Part shown: positions 55,761-64,000 of the stretch, one piece after another
How positions within the stretch are numbered: position 1 is the stretch's first letter
Layout: every line of letters begins with the position of its first letter
From: Loripinus fragilis
Lineage: Eukaryota; Mollusca; Bivalvia; Lucinida; Lucinidae
Length of the DNA: 64,000 nt
Direction of reading: 5' to 3'
Assembly: GCA_964019695.1 (NCBI GenBank)
Contig: OZ026524.1
Location: 29,676,164-29,740,163 of the forward strand
Program-made: the position numbers and the translations under genes
The notes under the pieces: model-generated
Database searches by the model: none
The model's input: the letters and a program-made list of their open reading frames with translations, nothing else
What the model was told of the DNA's origin: nothing

Positions 55761-55761
55761 C

Positions 55762-56197
55762 ATGGAGTGTTAATTTGATTAGAGTGTTTTCCATGATGAT
55801 ACATTGCATTAGTTAGATGGCCTCCATGCGAGCTGAATATTTCTTGTACTTGAACAACAGCAGAATCTAGGGCGAAGATTTGGTGCCAGTAAAGTGCATT
55901 TGGGCCCCCAGTGGCTTGGGCTGCTGTCCGTTCTAAGGCGGTGGTTCTGTTGTTGTTGACTTTTTGTTTATTGTTACTCCCATTGTGGGAGTCTGTAATT
56001 GTTCTATGTATTGTTGTACGTTGCTTTATGTCCATTTTAGCAATGCAATCATCTTGATGGGGAAGAGAGAGCTGATTGCTTTGCTTAATTTGTCTTCCTG
56101 GTGTCTCGTGATGGTTGAGTGGCTCTTCCTCGCGGTGGCATGGGGTTGTCTGCAGTTTGTGATTGTGGTATTTCCTGATCATACTCACTTACTGTTT
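55762..56197 (+). mobile_element. orphan family A 3' tail
   Basis: Complement of the 38191-38618 insertion: it starts ATGGAGTGTTAATTTGATTA and ends ATCATACTCACTTACTG. No RT coding sequence is attached, and the 5' break lies at almost the same place as in the 38.2-kb copy. Confidence 0.85.
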
Positions 56198-57125
56198 TTC
56201 GGTATGATACCTGTGGTGAAGCCTGCAAAATAATAATTGGACCCAGATCATACGAAACAAAACGTCGAGTCTGATCTGGATCTAAAATGTTTGACACTGT
56301 AACGATAGAACTGCAGGGGTGGATCCAGGATTCCACGTTAGAGGGTGGGGGGCGCAATATTTAAAACATAAAGTATTTTCATGTGAGCGCAGAAGGCGCG
56401 AAGCCATGCTAGGGGGGTCCGGGGACATGCTCCCCCGCAAAATGTGTTGAAAAAATAGTACAATTTGGTGCATTCTAGGGCCCATTTTAGCCTTAAAAAT
56501 TTTGCTTTTTTGATGTTTTTTTTTCCTTTTTTTAATGTTGGCTTTGCACACAAGTCTGGAAGAACCTTAAATGTGATTTGATGGTTGTAAAAGCGGTACT
56601 GACTTCAGATGGGACAGTCCTTATACATTTCTGGCTTCAAAGAAAAAAAGTTCCAGATTGACTTGAATTTCGGACCTCGGGGTAGTAGACCTGACGCGCT
56701 ACCGGCATATGTCTACTGCAATGTAGCGTAATTTAATTTATTATATTAATGTAATTTCGGCGCTGTCGTTATGAACTTGGCACACTTTCACACACCGAAA
56801 ATAATTCCAATCTATACTCAGGGCCGTAGCTACGAGTTTGAAAGAACTTAATGTGAGTGTTATGGAGCACAGAATGCATGAACGCGAGTTCCGTAGGTGG
56901 CAAGCGCGGGTTAGGGGATCTGGGGGCATGCTCCCTCGGGAAAATTTTGAAAAAAATCGGTGCACTTAGGTGCCTTCTGGCACATTTTCATGCAGTTTAA
57001 TTCTTTTTCAGAAAGCTTCATTTTTCAACAGTTTTGAAATAAATGGGTAAAATGAAATTCAATAGCATTTCTTCAACTCTCAAATGGTTTTCTAAACGAA
57101 CTTGTAGACTATATCATGGTTACTT
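56198..57125. repeat. dispersed repeats with GGGGGCATGCTCCC-type cores
   Basis: 56310-56530 and 56820-57010 are related: GGGGGGTCCGGGGACATGCT against GGGGATCTGGGGGCATGCTC, followed by AAAATTTTGAAAAAA/TGTTGAAAAAATA, GTGCA and CCCATTTTAGCC/GCACATTTTCATGC. The minus-strand ORFs here are repeat-derived. Confidence 0.5.
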
Positions 57126-57128
57126 TAG

Positions 57129-57351
57129 GTGCGCGATTGGAAAAGCTGTTTTGTGAATATGAGAAGGACATAAGTATTTGCCCTTTTGCACAGATTGATC
57201 CTTCGTATTTTCGCTATATGATCACTCTAATTTCAAAATATAGTATGTATAATCTCTTCAAATCTCTACCTATCCCCGGTAGCTATACACATCCAAGTTG
57301 GAGTCTGACCAGGTCGGAAACAGTGGGGAAAGGACTTCTCGCTATGAAAAA
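57129..57351 (+). CDS. candidate internal exon, unidentified
   Basis: Bounded by GTTACTTTAG (acceptor, phase 1) and GTGAGT (57352, donor, phase 2), with one open frame across all 223 bp. The frame begins GARLEKLFCEYEKDISICPF, contains IDPSYFRYMITLISKYSMYN and LPIPGSYTHPSW, and ends LLAMK. The composition is protein-like and not repeat-like, and no other copy was seen in the window. I do not recognise the family. Confidence 0.38.
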
Positions 57352-57359
57352 GTGAGTCA

Positions 57360-58355
57360 TGCAATGTCATGGGCAAGAAAAAAAATCAGACATTTCTATA
57401 GGCCCCTAATTGAAAAAAAAAATCTGCTCCTATAAATCATATTAAAAACTTTGCTTTTGTGATTTTAGCCTCCTCCCCATGAATCCGTCAGTGAACAATT
57501 ATAATTTAAAAAATGCTCTACGATATTTTGATTTCTGTGTTGCATAAATAGGGCGTTTTTATCCTTTATTATAGGAATCACACATGCGTTTCTATCCATT
57601 AACATTTGCTGGGCGCATAAGGCATATAAGCCGATTTTTAGATTCATTATCCCTATTTACTGTACTCTGCTAGACCATTTAACGTCCTTGTTGCAAACAT
57701 TGCGGACCCAGATCAGACTGCTCTGATACGGCGCCACAATGTTTGTCTACATATGATCAAATAAGCAATTGATGTGAGGACGTCATTCAGAAAACGGAAC
57801 CGAAAGATATGGTGCGAGCGGAGCGAGCAAGAAAAAAACCCCCAGACTATTTAAAATTGAAAAAAATCAGCAACAAAAACTATAGCTGCTGCTAAAATCA
57901 TATTGAAAACTTTGATTTGGCGATTTAAGGGGGGGGGGGGCGCCCAGACGCCCTCATCCCCCTTGAATCCGTCATTGGAACCGTCATCCGTCGATTGTGG
58001 TTCGTTTGAGGGTTCATTGGCAGGCCAATAGTGGCTTGTGACGGGCCCGGTAATGGGATGCTGGCTCGCAAATGCCCTTTTATTTATTACCGCGAATGGA
58101 CTCAAGACAGTGTGTATGCAAAAATAGACGCAATGCTGATAGCGTCCTTTCCCAAAAGTGTATATCACGTGATCTTTTTGGCGGGATAGGCATAAAGTAA
58201 AACTTCAAATGAACGCATGCAAGTAAGAGTATTAATCGCCAATATACAAGCGACTTTCTGGGGTCAGCTGAGATAAATCGTGATTGATATGAATTTTATA
58301 TTATAAACTTACATAGCCACGTAAAAACACGCCAACTTGTTTGTTTGTTGTCACT
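57360..58355. other. non-coding with M5-related fragments
   Basis: 57880-58150 contains a G run (57928-57938), GAATCCGTCATTGG, GATTGTGGTTCGTTTGAGGG and GGACTCAAGACAG/AATAGACGCAATGC. The same set occurs in the same order at 25520-25755. Confidence 0.5.
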
Positions 58356-58360
58356 TTTAG

Positions 58361-58427
58361 CAGTCTACAATGGCAAGTCCACTATGTCTTTTACGGTATG
58401 CCTATCAGTGTTATATTACTGAGCAAG
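58361..58427 (+). CDS. candidate small exon, unidentified
   Basis: The acceptor TTGTCACTTTTAG ends at 58360 and a GTAATA donor starts at 58428. All 67 bp are open in two frames. One continues the phase of the 57129-57351 exon (SLQWQVHYVFYGMPISV). The other has an ATG at 58371 and could be a first exon (MASPLCLLRYAYQCYITEQ). Nothing beyond phase and splice-like borders supports it. Confidence 0.17.
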
Positions 58428-58900
58428 GTAATAATTTTAAATATATTTGCATTTGAATTAGCAATTTGCAATCAATTATTGCTTCGATACCCAAACTGAA
58501 GTTTCTAAACTGCAAAACATAACAAACAATAATAAAAAAAAAAAACATTTTCATAAGAACTACTTTTTACGCGTAATATTTTCCAGAGGGAAGTTCAAAT
58601 CGTATTAAGCCTTTATCATGCGGAGACCGGATATAACCGTTCAGAAAAACATTGTAGATCCGGATCAGTTGGCTTCTCAGGAACAAACTAATCAGGATCT
58701 ATACAAATTTTTCATGCATCTAATTAAATTGTTTAAATTGAAACCATGCAACTTATATAATTGAAAATTTACAAGGAGTGTAGCATTTTGTAATGTATGG
58801 CCTGGCAAGCTGAAAGTGTTAAACTTGAGTGCGCATGCAAGCATCCGTCCCCAAAAATGGTAAGGAGTGTAGAACATAAATACTCAGGATGATTTATTTG
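58428..58900. other. unidentified non-coding stretch
   Basis: No gene or repeat partner recognised. Confidence 0.35.
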
Positions 58901-58905
58901 TTTGA

Positions 58906-59095
58906 TTTGATTTTTTACTTCCAGGTCAGCAACTTTTCAGTTATGTCGGGACGGGTCTCCCTGTGTTGAACCAGTACTATGCCAGGACAAATGTGTCTTG
59001 CTCAAGGACACAACACAGTGACGCCGGTGAGGCTCAAACCCGCGACCCTTTGGTTTCGAATCAAGCACTCTACCATTGAGCAACTGTGCTCCCTA
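58906..59095 (-). mobile_element. tRNA-derived SINE S1, full-length
   Basis: Complement of the 20.1-kb copy: body CAACTTTTCAGTTATGTCGG and GTGTCTTGCTCAAGGACACA, B box complement GGCTCAAACCC, head CACTCTACCATTGAGCAACT. Confidence 0.8.
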
Positions 59096-59164
59096 TACTC
59101 AGGATGATAAGGGTAACTGGATGAGAACTAATAGTAACACAATAGTAACGTGTCACAAAGAACA

Positions 59165-59345
59165 AGTAAGATAACGTCCCAGTCAACAGCTATGGTCATG
59201 TCGAGATGGTGAGTTAATATCACCACACTCTGTTCCTGTAGTTAGCCAGTCTCAGTGCACATACTTTTTCACTTGTTAATGACAACAGTCTTTCGTAAAT
59301 CAGTGGAAGGAGGGAATACATACAATTCACACACATCCCTCACCC
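59165..59345 (-). mobile_element. SINE S2 copy (body only)
   Basis: CCCAGTCAACAGCTATGGTC, CCACACTCTGTTCCTGTAGT, CTTGTTAATGACAACAGTCT and CAGTGGAAGGAGGGAATAC are present; the tRNA-like head is lost. Confidence 0.65.
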
Positions 59346-59436
59346 AAACTCCATTTTTTATGCTTTTAATATTGATTTTCAACGATAACTTTTTTATGTT
59401 TAATTTGAGCCAACTCTGTTCGCGATTAAAGTTGTA

Positions 59437-59700
59437 GAGCAAAATCAGCTCCAATTTTTCCAAAATGTTCGCAGTTTGTGGCGTAAACAGATTTTTGTGT
59501 AAACAGATAAAGATTTTGCAATATATTGACTTTAGTTATTCTTTAAGTCTTTTATTGACAGGTAAATTTCGTAGAGCGTGTCCCTTTAATTTGTGAAGTT
59601 GGGCGTTTGACTTACATATTTAACTAACTTTATTTGCGGTTTGCTTTAAATGCTCAAAAGCATTTTTATAAACAACTGACTCCTGCAGGCTAAACAAGAA
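59437..59700. repeat. fragment related to the interior of the 8.8-10.6 kb element
   Basis: GTTTGTGGCGTAAACAGATT with TTTGTGTAAACAGATAAAGA matches 9966-10005 (GCTTGTGGCGCAAACAGATT), and similarity continues through the ACAGGTA.A.TTCGTA block. Confidence 0.65.
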
Positions 59701-59794
59701 AAAAACGAGAGGAGTGTAGTACATAAAAGTACTCAACATGACATGGGTGAATGGATTTAATATCTATGTATAATAATATCACAAATAAAAAATG

Positions 59795-60215
59795 ATTTTA
59801 CATCCCAGTCAACAGCTATATGGTCATGTCAAGACTGTGAGTTAACAAACTCACACTTTTTCCTGGACAGGTTTGGATAAGCAGTTAACCCTTAAAGCGC
59901 CAATCACGACTGCAGCAGACGACTTTTGCGACATCTTTCTCAATTATCGAAAAAAAAATAAGGCATTATATTTCAGCAGACGATTCTCATGAAATATCAT
60001 GCCTTATTTGTTATTTTTGAAAAAGCCGCAAAATGTGTAATTGTCGTCTGCTGTAAGTTATAGGTGGCGCTTTAAGGGTTAAAACCTGCGACGAACACCA
60101 TTTAAAGGAGAAGAATGGGTGTAGAAAATATTTCATGATTAATCTCTAAGAAAGTAAGGGACCGCGAGCCGGGATCAAACTTACCACTCTAGATGGTGTC
60201 AGTTCCGCTATATTG
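59795..60215 (-). mobile_element. SINE S2 interrupted by an M2 MITE
   Basis: The S2 body (CCCAGTCAACAGCTATATGG, CACACTTTTTCCTGGACAGG) is cut at TTAA (59885) and resumes at 60083 (CCTGCGACGAACACC through the B box complement GGGATCAAACTT). Confidence 0.75.
59889..60078. mobile_element. M2 palindromic MITE with TTAA target duplication
   Basis: Ends CCCTTAAAGCGCCAATCACG and complement of TATAGGTGGCGCTTTAAGGG, flanked by TTAA on both sides inside a SINE. Best-preserved family member. Confidence 0.85.
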
Positions 60216-60234
60216 TCCGGCATAACATGTCTTT

Positions 60235-60690
60235 CCTTCGTCTCTCCTGTGATTCCATAGAAACGTTAACATGCTAAACTTGTAGATAATAAACCAAAAT
60301 ACGAATATCCCATAAAGCGCCACCTATTATTTGTAGCAGACAACAATTTAAAATTTTGCTGCTTTTTAAGCCCTGGTTATTCACGAGAATCGTGCATAAC
60401 TTATGCCATGTCTTTCCCTCGTCTCTCATGTGCTTCCAATGCTGCACGTTGTGGAAAATAAACCAAAATACGAATATCCCATTAAGCGCTACCTGTAATT
60501 TGCAGCTGACGACAATTTAAAATTCTGCTGCTTTTTCAAAAAATAACAAATAATGCATGGTAATTCACGAGAATCGTCTGCTGGCAGACGATTCTCATGG
60601 AATATCATTCCTTCTTTTTTTTTAAATTTAGGAAAGGTGTCGCAAAACTTGTCGTCTGCTGCAGTCGTAATTGGCGCTTTAAGAGTTATG
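60235..60690. repeat. tandem duplication carrying two M2 copies
   Basis: A ~170-bp leader is duplicated: CATGTCTTTCCTTCGTCTCT with ACCAAAATACGAATATCCCA at 60227-60312, and CATGTCTTTCCCTCGTCTCT with the same second block at 60407-60481. Each leads into an M2 copy, partial at 60309-60405 and full at 60478-60688. Confidence 0.75.
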
Positions 60691-60699
60691 ATAGCAGGT

Positions 60700-61100
60700 C
60701 ATACGCGCAGTCTGCTCAGCATCTTTATTATTTATGTCAGAACTAAATTTTTGAGATGTTATCAAGGCCTTGCAGCTAAGTCTTACTGGAAGATTCGGTT
60801 TCTCAGGTGCAGGTTCATTTATTGATGGGGAGACGTCCATATTTTTGTTTTGATACAAAGTAAAAAGTAAATAAATAATAAATACGTGAAAAATTTGCGT
60901 CAGAGAGTGTAACTATTTTTTTTATAAAATCTATTACTCATCGAAGTCCATCTGTATAAAAAGTCAATAAATGTGTTGATCTCTTAATTCATTTTTTGAA
61001 ATCCGAACGATCGACAAAACCAATTGTGAAGTGCAGAAAAAAAACTTTATTACCAGTGGAATGATGCTTAGGGCAATATTCTCTAAGGTATCGTTTGCAC
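60700..61100. other. unidentified non-coding stretch
   Basis: No gene or repeat partner recognised. Confidence 0.35.
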
Positions 61101-61102
61101 AT

Positions 61103-61285
61103 CGGATAGGCGGCGATCGAAAACGCTCTGAACGATCGACGAATGCGGACCAAAATCGCTAGAAACCGTGCTTTCGATTTCAATTTTTCGTCAGCCGAAT
61201 GACAAGTGACAATCGAAAACACTGTTTCTACTATTTTTATATGCTTTCAGTGATAGATTTAGCGTTTTCGATTGCCGCCTATCTG
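61103..61285. repeat. inverted-repeat element (GGATAGGCGGC ends)
   Basis: CGGATAGGCGGCGATCGAAA with ACGCT at 61103-61127 is mirrored by AGCGTTTTCGATTGCCGCCT at 61261-61280 (one or two mismatches); interior about 130 bp. Confidence 0.7.
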
Positions 61286-61442
61286 GCGTTGTATGGTTAG
61301 TTTGCTGCTTCTTAATTATAGAGAGCAATTTCGGTGAATATAAATACTTTTACCTCCTATCATCATTGAAGACATTCCTGAGGCCCTGTCACATTACTGC
61401 AACAGTGTCTGAGAAATTCAGTTGATGTAAAAATCTATCACG

Positions 61443-61640
61443 AGTGTGAGGGTAGGATCGGCGTTTGGCATCACGAGACTTGTCGAAATTTGTGGCATAC
61501 TGCACAGGAGCTTGAAGTTCTATCCTTAAATCACCTCTTTAGCCTCAAAACCAAAAGCTCACAATTTCATTACGTAATGACACCGTGATGCTATATAGGT
61601 GATATAAGGACCGAACTTCAAGCTCCTATGTATACTGTAA
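61443..61640. repeat. fragment of the GTGTGAGGGTAGGAT element followed by a 126-bp foldback
   Basis: 61443-61475 repeats the 3.7-kb element (GAGTGTGAGGGTAGGATCG, GCGTTTGGCAT.ACGAG). At 61504-61629, CAGGAGCTTGAAGTTCTATC and its mirror ending ACTTCAAGCTCCT form a foldback. Confidence 0.7.
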
Positions 61641-61649
61641 ACACTGGAC

Positions 61650-62970
61650 TGACTCCTGTGTCTGTGACAGGCATGTGTTATCTTACTTCTTTGTATATCA
61701 CAAACGTTCATTGTTTTTACCGAAGACTTACTAAGCCAATGGTGTCAATCTTCTTGTTCTTATCAATTCAACATATGTTACAATGTACATGTATGCATAC
61801 ATACTTTTGTATATTTTCACAGTTGTAATATATGTATCATTCATTAACGGTTATACATCCTCATCTACTTACCCAACATCGAAAACCTTTTGATATCAGT
61901 TTTAGATAGTAAATAATTATATATGTTTATTACCTATTTTCAACATTGGCTGCAAAATCTTAGGGCTTCGGTGTCATGTATCTCATAATGAGATTACCGA
62001 CAGTGGTCAACAATGTGGTATACACGCGACCAGCAATGGCTCAGACAACAAGGCCGTCGTCGCCGGTCCGGCAGGACGGCGAGCGCCGCACCACTTTTTT
62101 GGACGAGTATGCTTTCCGCCGTGTCCCTTTTTCTCGTTTTGGCTCATTTTTCTTTGTGCTTAGCTCTGATTTTTAATTTATTGATGCAATCATCAATAAC
62201 GCTCGTTGCGCGTGTCATCCATAGACCGACCTAGCTAAGGTGTGAAAACATTGAAAAACAATGCAATTATTTGATGACAGTTATCATACTTATGGGCCGT
62301 GTCGAGAGAAAACCTGACGTAGTTGCATTCGAAGATTAAAGGCGCAGACCAACCTACACATCGACACAGTCTGATCAGTGCCTTTGTTGTTCGCCCTCTT
62401 GAAAGTATAATTGATAAACTTGCTACACGCAAAATTTCAGCTTTCTAGCTACATGTACTCTCTGTAACTGAGCAGGTTTGTTTGAGTCTTGCATGGTCGC
62501 AAACCCCGAAAACAGGTCTTCTCGCATTGAGGCCCAGACAATGTCTATGCGCCAGTTTCATTTCCCTCAAATTGACATTTTTTCTTCTTCTAAAAACATG
62601 TCGAGCGACTAAGTATGTTTAAACGTGACGAGCATCGTGGGCATGTGTTGTTACATTTCATTCCGTTACGGATATACAAGTTCTGCCTGTTCCAATTCAG
62701 CCCAAGACTTTTCGGTTCCCCCAAAGTTCATGAATTCGACTTTAAGAAGCATGAACAGAGAATGGTTTAGCCGTCGTAGTTCGACAGTAGGCACTGGCTT
62801 CATTACGATGTTCAAAGCCAAAGATCTCACCTTATGCCTATCGACAAGGGAACTCATCAAGGAAAGTTGTGCAGCTAAAATCTAGATGAAACCTTCTGCA
62901 TCCTTAAAGTAACGGGTGTACTAATTGAAAGGACGCTTATGCATATCTTTTCGAAAATACAACTCATTGA
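61650..62970. other. unidentified sequence with diverged M1-like pieces
   Basis: CAACAATGTGGTATACACGC (62008) and CACAGTCTGATCAG (62366) recall M1 internally. ORFs on both strands at 62625-62885 have reasonable composition but no recognised family. Confidence 0.4.
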
Positions 62971-62974
62971 AGTA

Positions 62975-63235
62975 CAACCATGCTCGGATCCCCAAAGTTA
63001 TGTCAGGGGATGTCCAACTTTGATTTTTCATTAGTTGATGAGGGGAGGGAGGATCAAAATACCACTATAGGCGGGCCGATAATGGCCCAACATTGAATGC
63101 TGGCTTGGTAGCTTGTGATTTTTCAGGAGATCTGGACCAATATTGCTTAGAAACCCTATTTTTGTGATTTTTAAAGGGGGGGGGGTGGTGGTCCGGACCC
63201 CCTGTCCCCCTCTGGATCCGCCAATGACAACCAAG
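62975..63235. mobile_element. M5 G-rich element
   Basis: It begins ATGCTCGGATCCCCAAAG and ends CTCTGGATCCGCCAATG. It contains GCGGGCCGATAATGGCCCAA, a .CATTGAATGCTGGCTTG phrase and a G run (63176-63186). Confidence 0.7.
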
Positions 63236-63598
63236 GATCAGTGCTTAAAGTACTTTGCCAAAACCTGCGGGAACATAGGTGACATAATGTCTAAGAAATA
63301 TGCTGAAGAAAAAAAATAAAAAAAATCGTGACTATCTGAAAACGATTTTGTTTAGCATTCGGTTTTCTCACGCGTCAAGAAATATCTTTTCTAGCAAAAA
63401 ATCGTGACTGAAATCTGGTCCCAAAAGCATAAAACCCCATTAAAACGCACATAGAAGCGCTAAAAATTCAAAATTTTCTCGGGGGAGACCCCCTAACGAG
63501 AGGGGGGAGGGGTCCCCCTCTCGTGCTCTCCCCCTCTCGTGCCGTCGGCACTCGATGATTTACTCCGCCGGACCACTTTTTAATACGCGGCGACGGCC
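63236..63598. other. unidentified; GC-rich palindrome at 63480-63560
   Basis: ACGAGAGGGGGGAGGGGTCC and GGTCCCCCTCTCGT pair around 63510, and TCGTGCCGTCGGCACTCGA adds a second hairpin. The surrounding sequence is AT-rich. Confidence 0.5.
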
Positions 63599-63599
63599 C

Positions 63600-63787
63600 T
63601 GGACAAGCCTGCGCGTACGCGCAGTCTGATCAGAGCCTTTGCTAGTCGTTAAAGTAATATATGACTGTTAAGCTACAAACTGAACACCAGTTGGAGTTTC
63701 TAAGCTAAAAGGGAAGCTACACATGCTCGTCTGAGTCAACACTTGCCAAAAGGCCACATTGTTGGAAATTTGCATGTCGCGGCTCAT
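63600..63787. mobile_element. M1 MITE, left end truncated
   Basis: It starts at GGACAAGCCTGCGCGTACGC and ends GCATGTCGCGGCTCAT. The left inverted end is missing. Confidence 0.75.
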
Positions 63788-63789
63788 GT

Positions 63790-64000
63790 AGGGTAAAGTC
63801 AGGTAACTTCGGACAGCATGTAAATTCGGACATACGATTGCAAACAGTGAAAATCCAGATGAGACGGCTCTTTTAGAGCCTTCTCATCAGGATTTTCACT
63901 GTTTGCTTAGTTAATTTAATTTTTATTCCAATAATTCAAAATAAAAGAGACAAGGTCGCTGTCCAATTTAGCCGATTGTCCGAATTTACCCGACTTTACC
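63790..64000. mobile_element. TTCGGAC-type element with internal hairpin, clipped by the window end
   Basis: The left end AGGGTAAAGTCAGGTAACTT then CGGACA is mirrored by the last bases (TGTCCGAATTTACCCGACTT then TACC). An internal palindrome pairs CAAACAGTGAAAATCC with GGATTTTCACTGTTTG (63841-63907). The last one or two bases of the right end lie outside the window. Confidence 0.75.

Noticed and set aside
62625..62885. Opposing ORFs (86 aa plus, 64 aa minus)
   Set aside because: Reasonable composition, but no family recognised and no splice-like borders; left as unidentified sequence.

Overview
The window looks like nuclear DNA of an AT-rich, repeat-dense metazoan, most likely a bivalve mollusc. 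This rests on split genes with GT/AG introns, tRNA-derived SINEs, many palindromic miniature elements and fragments of a reverse transcriptase (RT) family I associate with molluscs. The species assignment is inference; no prokaryotic operon, rRNA or CRISPR array is visible.

Host coding content is small. (1) A spliced + strand gene of the NAT16/histidine N-acetyltransferase (GNAT) type has three recognisable coding exons at 3432-3597, 35811-36017 and 39988-40617. The junctions are phase-compatible, and a short part of the acetyltransferase fold is missing between exons 2 and 3. (2) An apparently intronless MYND zinc-finger gene (29790-30488, +) sits inside the 32 kb intron, with a 12-residue upstream ORF and a poly(A) signal. 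(3) Weak candidate exons of unknown identity lie at 37-227, 55048-55130, 57129-57351 and 58361-58427.

Most of the rest is mobile DNA in nested layers. Two lineages of a Penelope-like type RT element are present. Family A has a 390-aa open RT at 33689-34861 (-), 3' tails at 11.4-12.3, 22.1, 33.1-33.7, 38.2-38.6, 45.8 and 55.8-56.2 kb, and a permuted piece at 31.1-31.4 kb. Family B has broken RT copies at 8.7, 46.5-47.5 and 51.1-52.2 kb, and 3' tails at 10.6-11.3, 16.0, 17.4, 32.1, 34.9-35.5, 43.3 and 50.5 kb. A degraded non-LTR RT lies at 31.4-32.1 kb. At least five palindromic MITE families (named M1-M5 here), two tRNA-derived SINE families (S1, S2), several larger terminal-inverted-repeat or foldback elements (7.5-8.1, 8.8-10.6, 25.9-26.8, 27.1-29.3, 37.4-39.2, 53.2-54.3 and 63.8 kb to the end), an AACGTT-rich element (12.25 and 30.85 kb) and minisatellites fill the introns and intergenic space.

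Layout: 0-3.4 kb AT-rich DNA with a repeated 12-bp motif; 3.4-3.6 exon 1; 3.7-4.9 palindromic elements; 5-29 kb transposon mosaic, with a G-rich element cluster at 23-25.6; 29.7-30.7 MYND gene; 31-35.5 RT remains; 35.8-40.6 acetyltransferase exons 2 and 3 around a large EcoRI-heptamer palindrome; 41.6-42.3 a higher-order minisatellite; 42.7-64 kb further mosaic. The genes do not appear to work together: the acetyltransferase gene simply hosts the MYND gene and the transposons in its introns.
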